From DATCJU01 sp036562635 (GTDB lineage Bacteria > Actinomycetota > Actinomycetes > Mycobacteriales > Pseudonocardiaceae), in NCBI GenBank assembly GCA_036562635.1, contig DATCJU010000143.1, forward strand, positions 43,188 to 107,187: a DNA stretch of 64,000 bases, in the 5' to 3' direction. Made by a program: the position numbers and the translations under genes. How positions within the stretch are numbered: position 1 is the stretch's first letter; each line of letters opens with the position of its first letter. The notes under the pieces are model-generated. The model saw only the letters and a program-made list of their open reading frames with translations, was not told where the DNA came from and made no database searches. Below, piece by piece: positions 42,905-52,420 of the stretch.

Positions 42905-44140
42905 ATGGACTTGGACACGGAGACCGAGCTGAAGACTGAGCTGCTCGCAGACCGGCCGCTGCTCCTGCGCCTGGCGGTCTGGGGCCTGCTCATGATCGCA
43001 CCGGGCGTGCTCTACGGCCTGTTCCTCGTGACGGGCAAGGGTCTGATCAGCGCGGACCTGGGCGGGATGTTGTACCTGTTCATCGTGCTCTTCGGCACCG
43101 CCGTCGGCCTGTGGCGCCGCCCTGCACCGGCGCTGCGGGGCACGCCGGGCTGGCGCCCTGCCCTGTGGCGTTGCCGGTTACGCCGGATCCGCAGCGTGCT
43201 GCTCGGGGCCGAGGGAATCGCGCTTCCGATAGCACTCAGCGAGGAGAACACCCTCGCGCTCGTGGTCCTCACGGTGTTGCTGGTCCCCGTGACCATGACC
43301 CCGTACCTGGCGGATCGGCTGCTGCGCCTACGGGAGAAGGTGATCGAGGGGGCACACCAGTCGGAGCGGGCGCCCCAGGAACACCGGAGGCTCTCCGAAC
43401 TCCGGGAACGGGTCCCGAAGGCCGCCTCCCTGCAGATGCCCCTCGGAGAACAGGTACTGCACGCTGCCCGGCTCGCCGAGCGGCACGACCACGTCGAACG
43501 CCCCGAGTGGCCCGAGAATCGCCCGCAACGTGGGGACATGGCCCGCCTGGAGTGGTACCGGAACGGTGCACTGGCGGTGCAGGGCGACGAACTGGTGTTC
43601 GTCGACCACCGAGGCCGTGAACGCCGTTTCCCGCTGGTCAAGCCCGGGGACGAGCAGCCGGAGGCGATCCACTGTCTGGTGCTGGCCCAGGCCGTGAACA
43701 CCGATCCGGGCCCGGTGATGATCGTGGGGATGTTCCTGGACCGGGTGGGGCGCCGCGTGCTCACCGTGCCGCTGGCGGCGTTCGACGCCGAGCAGTTGGT
43801 GGCGGTGGCCACCGCGGCGGGCATCGAGGTGCGCAGCCGGGGCCTCTTCATGGTGCCCTCCCTCAGCGGGTGGCTCTCGGCGGTGCGGGAGGCACAGCGC
43901 AACTACCCGCCCGCACCGACACACCACCGTGTTCGCACCACCGATCCCACCGCCACCGTCCTGGCATCGGGTGCCGTCCTGCTGACCTGGGGGGTCGCCA
44001 TCACGCTCGGCCTGCTGGTCGGGAGTCGGCTCGGCAACGAGGGGCTCGGGTTCGGCTTCGGGCTCGCCGCCGCGCTGCTCACGTCCTTCCCCGTGTTCGT
44101 GTACACCCGGCGGTTCCTGCTGCCCCGCCCCCGCAGCTGA
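42905..44140 (+). CDS. Uncharacterised membrane protein (411 aa)
   Basis: I do not recognise the family. Hydrophobic segments at about 22-44, 50-70, 95-112 and 113-135 are followed by a charged cytoplasmic or external domain of about 215 residues (LREKVIEGAHQSERAPQEHR to YPPAPTHHRV), then two C-terminal membrane segments (VLASGAVLLTWGVAITLGLL; GFGFGLAAALLTSFPVFV). The middle domain contains a strand-rich stretch resembling a PH-like fold (LEWYRNGALAVQGDELVFVD, RVLTVPLAAFDAEQLVAVA), which I offer only as an impression. It directly follows the DUF2891 gene and ends at a strong hairpin. Confidence 0.7.
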   Translation: MDLDTETELKTELLADRPLLLRLAVWGLLMIAPGVLYGLFLVTGKGLISADLGGMLYLFIVLFGTAVGLWRRPAPALRGTPGWRPALWRCRLRRIRSVLLGAEGIALPIALSEENTLALVVLTVLLVPVTMTPYLADRLLRLREKVIEGAHQSERAPQEHRRLSELRERVPKAASLQMPLGEQVLHAARLAERHDHVERPEWPENRPQRGDMARLEWYRNGALAVQGDELVFVDHRGRERRFPLVKPGDEQPEAIHCLVLAQAVNTDPGPVMIVGMFLDRVGRRVLTVPLAAFDAEQLVAVATAAGIEVRSRGLFMVPSLSGWLSAVREAQRNYPPAPTHHRVRTTDPTATVLASGAVLLTWGVAITLGLLVGSRLGNEGLGFGFGLAAALLTSFPVFVYTRRFLLPRPRS

Positions 44141-44162
44141 ACCCGGCGGAGGGACATCCGGC

Positions 44163-44213
44163 GCGGTGCGGGCAGCTCACGACGGGGTCACCCGCGTGAG
44201 CTGCCCGCACCGC
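44163..44213. terminator. Hairpin between the membrane protein gene and pfkA
   Basis: A perfect 19-bp stem, GCGGTGCGGGCAGCTCACG (44163-44181) with its complement at 44195-44213, and a 13-nt loop. It lies between convergent stops at 44140 and 44237. Confidence 0.8.
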
Positions 44214-44236
44214 ACTCGCCCCCGGAAGCTGCCGGA

Positions 44237-45262
<1,026 letters not shown>

Positions 45263-45293
45263 CTGCTCGATCGCCTCCTCGCTGCATCGGCCA

Positions 45294-45313
45294 GTGTGAT
45301 CGACATCTCACAC
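45294..45313. promoter_or_regulatory. CRP/GlxR-like palindrome upstream of pfkA
   Basis: GTGTGAtcgacatcTCACAC, a perfect 6-bp inverted repeat whose halves match the TGTGA/TCACA half-sites of actinobacterial CRP-type regulators. The spacer is 8 nt rather than the usual 6. It lies 32-51 bp upstream of the pfkA start, a position suited to direct control of that promoter. Confidence 0.5.
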
Positions 45314-45465
45314 ATGCAGCGCGAGCCTGTCACGAACTGGATCGGTGCAGCAATGCCAGTCCCACCGACCGTGCGACCGTGGAGCGCATCGTCGCTGGTA
45401 CCGGCCTCGTTTCGGGCGGCCGTACCTCCGGCAACGTACCCCAGATCACCTGTTCGGACCACAGA

Positions 45466-45969
45466 TCAGCGCCGGGCCGCCAGGAGTCTGCGCCAGTGCT
45501 CGTCGATGACCCGCCACCGCGCCAGGTTGTGCCGGGCGTCGGCCAGGGCGTCGTGAGCATCGGCGGGTGACTGGGGCAGCTTGGGCTTGCCCACGTCCTC
45601 CCACCGCTGTCGCAGGTCCCGGGTGAAACGGGGAATCTGGGGCGGCAGCGCGGGCATCGGCCCCCAGAGCTGGGCCAGGGCCACGTGGTCGTAGGCGGCG
45701 AACCAGGCCCACAGCTCGATGTCCCCACCCGGTTCGGTGAGGAAGTTCAACAGGTCGGTGCGAATCTGCGCTCGGCTACGCCAGGCGGGATCGGACGGCG
45801 GGGGCAGCTTGGTCAACACATGCTGTCGCACCCAGGCACCCGCTCGTACCGGGTCGAACTCGGTGGACACGGCGTAGAACTCGCGGCCCTCCTCGTCCAC
45901 CACACCGATCGACACCAGGTCGATGGTCCTGCCGTCCTCGATGAACTCGCAGTCGTAGAAGAACCGCAC
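45466..45969 (-). CDS. DEDDh 3'-5' exoribonuclease (Rv2179c family)
   Basis: RNase of 167 aa orthologous in position and form to M. tuberculosis Rv2179c (RNase AS family), which trims adenylate-rich 3' overhangs. The acidic residues are in FFYDCEFIEDG (Asp, Glu), WAWFAAYDHVAL (Asp) and DAHDALADARHNL (His, Asp). Two metal ions are expected. The GTG at 45969 has TAGGCT 6 nt upstream and no Shine-Dalgarno, a leaderless start. Confidence 0.92.
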   Translation of the reverse strand: MRFFYDCEFIEDGRTIDLVSIGVVDEEGREFYAVSTEFDPVRAGAWVRQHVLTKLPPPSDPAWRSRAQIRTDLLNFLTEPGGDIELWAWFAAYDHVALAQLWGPMPALPPQIPRFTRDLRQRWEDVGKPKLPQSPADAHDALADARHNLARWRVIDEHWRRLLAARR

Positions 45970-45975
45970 CGACCC

Positions 45976-45981
45976 AGCCTA
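45976..45981 (-). promoter_or_regulatory. -10 element for leaderless exoribonuclease mRNA
   Basis: TAGGCT on the minus strand, 6 nt (GGGTCG) before the GTG at 45969. Confidence 0.55.
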
Positions 45982-46084
45982 GAGCCCCCTGTCGAGTGAG
46001 CTACCCAGGGTGCCGGATGGTTCCCACGAGATGACGCACGGAACGCCGAGCCGACACCCGATGGGAGGAGCGTGCCGGCGGAAC

Positions 46085-46828
46085 TCAGCTGGCTCGGGTG
46101 TCGGGGATGCGGTCAGCGTCGACGCGCCAGCCGGGCACCCCCTTGCCGGCCGCCGCCAGCTCGTCCTTGACCTTGGCGGCGTAGACGTCGACGTACTCCT
46201 GCTCGCTCAGCTCCATGAGGGCGTACATGATCTCGTCGGTGATCGACCGCTCGACGAAACGGTCACCCGCCAGCTCGGCGTACCGGGAGAAGTCCAGCGG
46301 CTTGCCGATCTTGATGTGCACGCGGTGCGGGCGCCACATCTTGGAGCCGATGGGGTTGACCTTGTCGGTGCCGAACATCGCCACCGGGATCACCGGCACA
46401 CCCGCCTCCAGCGCCATACGGGCCACACCGGTCTTGCCCTTGTACAACCGACCGTCCGGCGAACGGGTGCCCTCCGGGTAGATGCCCAGCAGCTTCCCCT
46501 CGCGGAGCAGACGCACCCCGGTGTCCAGGGCCGCCTGGGCCGCCGCCGCGCTCGACCGGTCGATCGGGACCTGCCCCACGGCGGAGAAGAAGTACTTCTT
46601 GAGCTTGCCCTTCACCCCACGCCCGGTGAAGTACTCACGCTTGGCCAGGAAGGTGACCCGGCGCGGCACCATGAGGGGGAGGAAGAAGGAGTCCGCAACC
46701 GCGATGTGGTTGCTCGCGAGGATGGCACCGCCGGTGCGGGGAATGTGCTCCAGCCCCTCGATCGTCGGGCGGCACGCCACCCGCATGAGCGGACCGAGCA
46801 GCACATACTTCAGCAGCCAGTAGAGCAC
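46085..46828 (-). CDS. 1-acylglycerol-3-phosphate acyltransferase (PlsC family, Rv2182c-like)
   Basis: Membrane-associated acyltransferase of 247 aa in phospholipid synthesis. Block I SNHIAVADSFFLP holds HxxxxD; block III YPEGTRSPDG holds the EGTRS substrate motif; VPVIPVAMFGT is block IV. An N-terminal hydrophobic hairpin anchors it to the inner membrane. It corresponds to Rv2182c. Its GTG start lies about 207 bp from the divergent esterase gene. Confidence 0.9.
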   Translation of the reverse strand: MLYWLLKYVLLGPLMRVACRPTIEGLEHIPRTGGAILASNHIAVADSFFLPLMVPRRVTFLAKREYFTGRGVKGKLKKYFFSAVGQVPIDRSSAAAAQAALDTGVRLLREGKLLGIYPEGTRSPDGRLYKGKTGVARMALEAGVPVIPVAMFGTDKVNPIGSKMWRPHRVHIKIGKPLDFSRYAELAGDRFVERSITDEIMYALMELSEQEYVDVYAAKVKDELAAAGKGVPGWRVDADRIPDTRAS

Positions 46829-47035
46829 CTCGCCAACCGCCTCCCTCTGGTCCCCAAGTCAAGAGTACGGAGGCTCGGCCGGACGACACAACGGCGGTCC
46901 CCCGACCTGCGGGTACCCTCTGCCCTGGACGGTGAGCGAGTGGGCATCTGCGCCCGCGCGGCATCTCCCCCGTACCGGCCCGACGTGGGACCATGGCGGG
47001 AACGCAGGAACCGCGCGACGCGAGGGAGGGGCGCG

Positions 47036-47806
47036 ATGCCGGTGCTGCCCGGTGCAGAACCGTTCTCGCACGATGGATCCTCCAAGATCGGTGTACTGCT
47101 CTGTCACGGTTTCACCGGCACCCCCCAGAGCATGCGGGACTGGGGCACCCACCTCGCCGAGGCGGGATTCACCGTGCGCTGTCCCCGCCTGCCCGGCCAC
47201 GGGACCCACTGGCGGGAGATGAACCGGACCACCTGGGCCGACTGGTACTCCTGCCTGGACACGGTCTTCGAGGAACTGACCGGCCGGTGCGAGTCGGTGT
47301 TCGCCTTCGGACTGTCCATGGGCGGCACCCTGGCGCTGCGCCTGGCCCAGCAGCGCGGCACGGAGCTGGCCGGCCTGGCCGTGGTGAACCCGTCGGTGAC
47401 CACGCTGCGCCGGGACGCCTTCCTGCTGCCCGTGCTGTCCCGGGTGCTGCCCTCCCTGCCCGGGATCGGGAGCGACATCGCCAAACCCGGGGTGCGGGAA
47501 CTGGCCTACGACCGTCTTCCGCTGCGTGCTGCGGCCAGCCTGGCCCAGCTCTGGCGGATCACCCGGGCCGACCTGCACCGGATCACCCAGCCGATCGTGG
47601 TCTTCCGGTCCGCGGTGGACCACGTCGTCGAACCGGTCAACGCCCGGATCGTGCTGGAGGGGGTGAGCAGCCAGGACGTGACCGACGTGGTGCTGCCCCG
47701 CAGCTACCACGTGGCCACGCTGGACCACGACGCGCCGACGATCTTCGAGCGCAGTGTGGAGTTCGCCCTGCGGGTGCACGCCCAGCGGGTGGGTGAGCCG
47801 GCATGA
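47036..47806 (+). CDS. Alpha/beta hydrolase (carboxylesterase, Est30-like)
   Basis: Serine esterase of 256 aa. Oxyanion segment LLCHGFTGTPQSM, nucleophile Ser in FGLSMGGTLAL (GxSxG), acid Asp in RSAVDHVV, and His in RSYHVATLDHD. This is the compact carboxylesterase type with a small cap. The ATG at 47036 is preceded by GGGAGGGG. It overlaps the next small membrane protein by ATGA. The physiological ester is unknown; placement beside an acyltransferase suggests lipid or acyl-ester turnover (inference). Confidence 0.88.
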   Translation: MPVLPGAEPFSHDGSSKIGVLLCHGFTGTPQSMRDWGTHLAEAGFTVRCPRLPGHGTHWREMNRTTWADWYSCLDTVFEELTGRCESVFAFGLSMGGTLALRLAQQRGTELAGLAVVNPSVTTLRRDAFLLPVLSRVLPSLPGIGSDIAKPGVRELAYDRLPLRAAASLAQLWRITRADLHRITQPIVVFRSAVDHVVEPVNARIVLEGVSSQDVTDVVLPRSYHVATLDHDAPTIFERSVEFALRVHAQRVGEPA

Positions 47807-48231
47807 GCGGACGGATCCCCGAGCACGACGGGCCCGAGGACATCGACGCCGCGTTCGCCGAGATCGTCGCCGACCTGGAGCGCGAGGGCGGGCTGAACTG
47901 GCCGAGCCTCGACGAGACCGAGACCGAGACGGAGACGTCCCAGGCCGCCGAACCCGAACCGACGAACCGACGCGAGGAGGCCGACGACGACCACTTCGTC
48001 CCACCGGAGCCACCCCCCTTGCCTCCGTTGCGTGCCCCGACCGTGGCGGCACTCCTGCTGGTCGGGGTCGGTGTCCTGCTCCTGGTGGTCCCCGGCCTGG
48101 TCGGTCTGGCTCCCCGGATCGGCACTCCCCTGGGGCTGATCGCGTTGAGCGCCGGCATCGGCTGGCTCGTGCTCCGGGCCCGGCAGGGGCCACCCCCGGA
48201 CTCGGGGTGGGACGACGGCGCGCAGGTGTGA
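47803..48231 (+). CDS. Small membrane protein with acidic N-terminus
   Basis: 142-aa protein with a start overlapping the esterase stop (ATGA). Residues 1-75 are hydrophilic and acidic (DIDAAFAEIVADLEREGGL, ETETETETSQ). Two hydrophobic segments follow (PTVAALLLVGVGVLLLVVPG; LGLIALSAGIGWLVLRA) with a short polar tail. Function unknown; co-translation with the esterase suggests that the two work together or that it anchors the esterase. Confidence 0.75.
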   Translation: MSGRIPEHDGPEDIDAAFAEIVADLEREGGLNWPSLDETETETETSQAAEPEPTNRREEADDDHFVPPEPPPLPPLRAPTVAALLLVGVGVLLLVVPGLVGLAPRIGTPLGLIALSAGIGWLVLRARQGPPPDSGWDDGAQV

Positions 48232-48283
48232 GCGGCGTCCCCGACGTCGGTGCCGGCACGGGCACGACACCGGGCGCGGTGCC

Positions 48284-49255
48284 TCAGCCGACGCGCTCGT
48301 CGGCCCACTCGGCAAGGACCAGGTCCCGGGCCAGGGAAGCGGCTCCCACGATCCCGGCGTCGTCACCGAGCTGGGCACGGCGGATCCGGGCCAGGGGCCG
48401 GTACCCGGCGCCGGTGAGCACGGACGCGTAGTGCTCCCGCGCCTTGTCCAGGAACAGCGACGCCGACTCGGACACCCCGCCTCCGATCACCACGACCTCC
48501 GGGTCGTAGATGTCGGCGACCAGCGCCAGCCCTTCGCCCAGCCAGCGGGCCAGACCGGCCAGGGCGCGCTGTGCCACCGGGTCGCCCTCCCGGGCCGCCG
48601 CGGCCACCCGTCGTCCGGTGATCGAGGCGGGGTCGACGGCGGCCTCCCGAGCCAGCACTCCGGAGGCCTCCGGGTGCTCGGCCAGCATCTCCAGGGTGGT
48701 GGTCACCAACGCCGTGCCACTGCAGTAACGCTCCCAGCAACCACGCTTGCCGCACGGGCACGGCCGACCGTCCGGGACCAGCCGCAGGTGGCCCAGTTCC
48801 GGCGCGATCCCGTGCGCCCCGCGGTACGTCTCCCCATCGATCAGCAACGCACCCCCGATCCCGGTGCCCAGGGAGATCATCACCGCCACACGGGCCCCAC
48901 GGGCGGCGCCGAAGCGGTACTCCGCGGTGGCTGCGGCGTTGACGTCGTGCTCCAGCACCACCGGAAGGCCGAGCCGCTCACTCATCCGCTCGGCCACCGG
49001 CGCGTTCCGCCAGGCCAGATGGGGGGCGAACTGCACGGTGCGCTGGTCCGCACTGACGAAACCGGCCACCGCCAGACCCACCGCCATCACCCGATGGCGG
49101 GCTCGTAGTTCCTCGATCACCCCGGTGATCGCGTCCTCCAGGGAACCCTCCCCCCGAGGGGTGGCGGCCCGGGCGGTGTCCAGCACAGTCCCGCGCTGGT
49201 CCACCACCCCGGCCCGCACGCTGGTCCCACCCACGTCCAGACCGATGGTCAACAC
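48284..49255 (-). CDS. glk: ROK-family glucokinase
   Basis: Phosphorylates glucose; 323 aa. ATP motif IGLDVGGTSVRAGVV at the start, substrate Asp in EHDVNAAA, ExGH motif PELGHLRL, and the ROK zinc site CPCGKRGCWERYCSG. A similar gene (glkA) lies in the corresponding Streptomyces neighbourhood, where it also mediates carbon repression. Start: GTG 49255 with CGGAG upstream, preferred over GTG 49270. It overlaps the end of the previous gene by 7 nt, so it may be coupled to the ArsA module. Confidence 0.92.
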   Translation of the reverse strand: MLTIGLDVGGTSVRAGVVDQRGTVLDTARAATPRGEGSLEDAITGVIEELRARHRVMAVGLAVAGFVSADQRTVQFAPHLAWRNAPVAERMSERLGLPVVLEHDVNAAATAEYRFGAARGARVAVMISLGTGIGGALLIDGETYRGAHGIAPELGHLRLVPDGRPCPCGKRGCWERYCSGTALVTTTLEMLAEHPEASGVLAREAAVDPASITGRRVAAAAREGDPVAQRALAGLARWLGEGLALVADIYDPEVVVIGGGVSESASLFLDKAREHYASVLTGAGYRPLARIRRAQLGDDAGIVGAASLARDLVLAEWADERVG

Positions 49256-49713
49256 TCGCGCGCTCCGCACTCCCCGCCACGACGCTCCACCCGAATCCGC
49301 TGAACCCGGGACACGGGTTCCGCAGCACCCGTCCCCGGCACGGTCGAGCTCGACCGGTCGTGGTGTTCGTCACCGTCGTGCCCGTTTCCGGCGGCGGAAC
49401 CGGACGGCTGTTCCACCAGGGCCTGACGCAGCACCGCAAGCAGGCCGGTGACGTGCTCGGTCAACCGCGCGGCCAGCTCGGGACGCTCCCCGCGCAGCAG
49501 GGCGACACCTCTGCACAACGGGCACCAGTCGCACGACGCGGTACCTTCGCCCGTGTGCTCGACCGCCCCGATGCGGACGAGCAGTCGCTCGACCAGGGGC
49601 TGTGTCCGCTGCCCCACCACGTCCATCAGCAGCCGCAGCTCCTCGACCAGCCGGTCGCGCGCCTGCCCGCGCTCCCCGTCGTCGGGGGGCGTGCTCGACA
49701 TCGTGTCGTCCAT
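49249..49713 (-). CDS. Rv2183c-like protein with Cys-pair motif
   Basis: 154-aa protein. A helical N-terminal part (RDRLVEELRLLMDVVGQRTQ, PLVERLLVRIGAVE) precedes CDWCPLCRG, two Cys pairs that could bind zinc or form a redox site, then another helix (ELAARLTEHVTGLLAVLRQ) and a disordered His/Asp-rich tail. The ATG at 49713 begins 2 nt after the ArsA stop, so it is translated with it. It corresponds to Rv2183c in the mycobacterial order; function unknown. Confidence 0.75.
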   Translation of the reverse strand: MDDTMSSTPPDDGERGQARDRLVEELRLLMDVVGQRTQPLVERLLVRIGAVEHTGEGTASCDWCPLCRGVALLRGERPELAARLTEHVTGLLAVLRQALVEQPSGSAAGNGHDGDEHHDRSSSTVPGTGAAEPVSRVQRIRVERRGGECGAREC

Positions 49714-49715
49714 CC

Positions 49716-50954
49716 TCACCGCATCCACAGGCCCGGGTCCGGGCGGAAGCTGACCAGCAGGCCCCGCTCGTCGGCCACGGCGCCGGTCACCGTGCAGCGC
49801 CGCAGTACCGCGGGCAGGCTGACCAGGCGCCGGTACCCGTCCACCGTCACGGCCAGGTCGTCGCCGACCCGGGCCAGGTCCACCTCGACCGGGTCGGCCA
49901 GCGGCAAGGCCAGCCGGAGCCGGTACTCGGCGTCGAGCCGGCGCCCGTTCCCGGTGACCTCGATCAGGGGACGCGCGGGCGCACCGGCAAGCGGGTCCTG
50001 GTCACCGTACAGCTCCGCCGCCACTTCCAGCAGAGCGGGCAGGCCCACCGGCTCCTCGGCCCGGTATCCCACGGGCTGGACGGTCAGTTCCGGCACCCCC
50101 AGCAGCTCCAGGGTGCTGACCAGCTCCTGCAGCACCGCGTCCTGCTCGCTCCGCCGGGCCCGCAGCCAGTCGGCGGCCACGGAGCGCTCATCACCCACCC
50201 GGGGCAACACCCGGTTGGCGATCACCCCATCCACCCGCATCCCTCGCAGGGCCAGCGCGGTCAGCGTGCGACGTGCCTCGGCCAGCACCACACGCTCGGG
50301 GGTCAGGACCAGCCGCACGCTGGTGGTGTCGTGGTCCACCAACAGGTCGCGCAGCGAGGCCAGGTGGTCGGCGAACCGGCCGAGCGCCTCCACGGTGGCG
50401 TCCCAGCGTTCGGGCGTGCCGGTGCCGGTGATCCCGGCCAGCAACCCCCGCACGACCCGGCGGTGCGCCGGGAACAGCCGCTCCAGGTAACCGGCGAGGG
50501 CTTCGGGCAGCGCGAGCAGGCGCAGTGTCTCTGCGGTGGGGGCGCAGTCGACCACCACGACGTCCCAGGGTCCCTGGGATGCGTTCCGACACACCTCCGA
50601 CAGAGCCAGCAGATCGTCCACTCCCGGGAGCACGGTCAGTTCCTCGGCGTCCAGCTCGTCCACCCCGGCACCGGCCAGTACGGCCCGCAGGTGCTGCCGC
50701 AGGTCCTGCCAGCTGCTGTCGACCAACCCCCGGATGTCCACCTGGTAGGCGTGCAGGCCGCCGGGCACCTGCGGGTGGTCCACCTCCGTGGGCTCGCCGG
50801 CGAGGGGTACGCCCAGCGCGTCACCGAGGGAGTGGGCCGGGTCGGTGGACACCACCAGGGTCTTCCGCCCGGTGGTGGCCAGCCGAGCCGCGGTGGCTGC
50901 GGCGAGGGTCGTCTTGCCCACGCCGCCCTTACCGGTGAACAGCAGGACGCGCAC
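49716..50954 (-). CDS. ArsA/Get3-family ATPase (Rv2184c-like)
   Basis: Soluble P-loop ATPase of 412 aa. Deviant Walker A GKGGVGKTT at 8-16 with the signature Lys, switch I STDPAHSLGDALG, and A-loop-like VVVVDCAPTAETLRLL. The C-terminal 80 residues (RPLIEVTGNGRRLDAEYRL onward) form a small beta-rich domain, as in bacterial ArsA homologues with a chaperone-like tail. There is no arsenic gene nearby, so arsenite export is unlikely. A role in handling membrane or lipid-binding proteins is more plausible given the SRPBCC genes around it (inference). Confidence 0.87.
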   Translation of the reverse strand: MRVLLFTGKGGVGKTTLAAATAARLATTGRKTLVVSTDPAHSLGDALGVPLAGEPTEVDHPQVPGGLHAYQVDIRGLVDSSWQDLRQHLRAVLAGAGVDELDAEELTVLPGVDDLLALSEVCRNASQGPWDVVVVDCAPTAETLRLLALPEALAGYLERLFPAHRRVVRGLLAGITGTGTPERWDATVEALGRFADHLASLRDLLVDHDTTSVRLVLTPERVVLAEARRTLTALALRGMRVDGVIANRVLPRVGDERSVAADWLRARRSEQDAVLQELVSTLELLGVPELTVQPVGYRAEEPVGLPALLEVAAELYGDQDPLAGAPARPLIEVTGNGRRLDAEYRLRLALPLADPVEVDLARVGDDLAVTVDGYRRLVSLPAVLRRCTVTGAVADERGLLVSFRPDPGLWMR

Positions 50955-51059
50955 GCCCCGATCATCCGTCAGCGCCGCCGCGAACTGCCATTCGGGTGGC
51001 AGGCCTGCGCCGCATCAGGCGATCGAGGTCACACCCACCACCCGTTCGCGGACACCGGT

Positions 51060-51500
51060 TCAGGCCGCACGCTCGACGCGCCGCTTGAGCTCCTTCAGCG
51101 CGGTGTCCATGATCATCTTCTCGGCCTTGCGCTTGAACAGGCCGATCATCGGGATGGCCAGTTCGACCGCCAGCGAGTACGTGACCTTCGTTCCGGCCTC
51201 CTGCGGCTCCAACCGGTAACTGCCGCGCTGGGCCTTCTGCATCTGGCCCTTGACCAGGTGCCAGTTCACGGCAAGCCCGTCCTCGGCCCAGTCGTAGGCC
51301 AGCACGTACTCGTCCTTGACCACACCCGCGTCCAGGACGAACCGCACCTGCTCCGCCCGCCCGTCGGCCCCGGAGGACAGCACCTCGGTCCGTTTCACCG
51401 CGTTGGCCCACTCCGGGTAAGCCGCGAAGTCCGCGATGACCGCCATGATCTTCTCCGGCGGAGCGTCGATGACGATGGACTGGGTGGACTCGTCGGCCAT
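51060..51500 (-). CDS. SRPBCC (polyketide cyclase/START-like) protein, TB16.3-like
   Basis: 146-aa lipid-binding-fold protein: STQSIVIDAPPEKIMAVIAD, FAAYPEWANAVKRTEVLSSG, EVEF-type strand pattern through LDAGVVKDEYVLAYDWAEDG, and C-terminal helix IGLFKRKAEKMIMDTALKEL. It matches M. tuberculosis Rv2185c (TB16.3) in position. Such proteins form a hydrophobic cavity for a small lipid or aromatic ligand, which is unknown here. It is probably in one unit with the ArsA gene downstream. Confidence 0.87.
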   Translation of the reverse strand: MADESTQSIVIDAPPEKIMAVIADFAAYPEWANAVKRTEVLSSGADGRAEQVRFVLDAGVVKDEYVLAYDWAEDGLAVNWHLVKGQMQKAQRGSYRLEPQEAGTKVTYSLAVELAIPMIGLFKRKAEKMIMDTALKELKRRVERAA

Positions 51501-51561
51501 GTGCGCAGGCTAACGCACTCCGCGCCCCGGCGGGCACCGCCTCCCGCCCGGCAGGGTCGGC

Positions 51562-52359
51562 TCACCAACGGAGCACGAACGGGCGTTCCGTCCGGCGGAA
51601 GTACCCCACGTTGATGCACTCGGTGCGGCCGATCCGTGTCCGGCGGGCCAGCGGCTGGTGCACGTGCCCGAACAGCGACCAGCGCGGCTGTCCCCGACGG
51701 ATCGCCTCCAGCAGGTGGGGCGAGCCGATCTCCTCGCGCCGGGCCACCACGTCGTAGGTCAGCTCGACCACCGCGGGCGGGATGTGGCTGCACAGCACGT
51801 CCACCTCCCCCAGCGCCGCGACCACCTCGCCGTACTCGGCGGAGGTCCGCAGGTACGGCACCCACGGGGAGTTACGCACCAACCGGCCCCCCGGAGGCAG
51901 GACCGCGCCTCCCACGAAGCCCAGACGCAGCCCACCGAGCTCGACGACCTGCCCGTCCAGCACGTACACGTGCTCACCGGCGAACTCGGCCCACAGGGCC
52001 GGGGCGTCCACGTTGCCCGGTGTGGCGTAGGTGGGGGCGGTCAGCGCGGCGAAGATCTTCGCGTACTGCTCGCGCACCGCCTCCTCGATCACCCGTTCGG
52101 GTTCACGGAGGGACGCCCACAGCGACCGGGCGTAGGCCCCCGCCTCGCCGGGGCGCCCGTGGTTGCGCAGGTGGGCGAAACGGGCCACCTTCTCCGGCCC
52201 GAACACCGCCCCGAGGATGCCGCCGGAGTAGTCGGCGTAGTCGACGAAGTTGAGCAGGTCCCCCAGCACAAGGAGTGCGTCGGCTCCCTCGCCGGCCCGC
52301 GCCAACGCCTCGGCGTTGCCGTGGACGTCCGACACCACATGCACCCGCACGATCGTCAC
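51562..52359 (-). CDS. Metallophosphoesterase
   Basis: Calcineurin-like phosphoesterase of 265 aa. Metal and catalytic motifs: VSDVHGNAEAL (DxH), LVLGDLLNFVDY (GD), TPGNVDAP (GN), CSHIPP (H) and LFGHVHQP (GHxH). The start is chosen at GTG 52359 (VTIVRVHVVSDVHGN); GTG 52350 and 52368 are close alternatives. Substrate not known. It sits inside the otherwise mycobacterium-like ArsA/SRPBCC block, where I do not recall a counterpart in M. tuberculosis. Confidence 0.85.
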   Translation of the reverse strand: MTIVRVHVVSDVHGNAEALARAGEGADALLVLGDLLNFVDYADYSGGILGAVFGPEKVARFAHLRNHGRPGEAGAYARSLWASLREPERVIEEAVREQYAKIFAALTAPTYATPGNVDAPALWAEFAGEHVYVLDGQVVELGGLRLGFVGGAVLPPGGRLVRNSPWVPYLRTSAEYGEVVAALGEVDVLCSHIPPAVVELTYDVVARREEIGSPHLLEAIRRGQPRWSLFGHVHQPLARRTRIGRTECINVGYFRRTERPFVLRW

Positions 52360-52420
52360 CTTACGCACTCTCCGACCGGTGCGGCACAGGTGAACCACTC
52401 GGGAAGCGTGCCCGGCACCG

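Noticed and set aside
49716..50954. Arsenical pump ATPase
   Set aside because: No arsB, arsC or arsR nearby, single ATPase domain, and the neighbourhood matches mycobacterial Rv2183c-Rv2186c instead.
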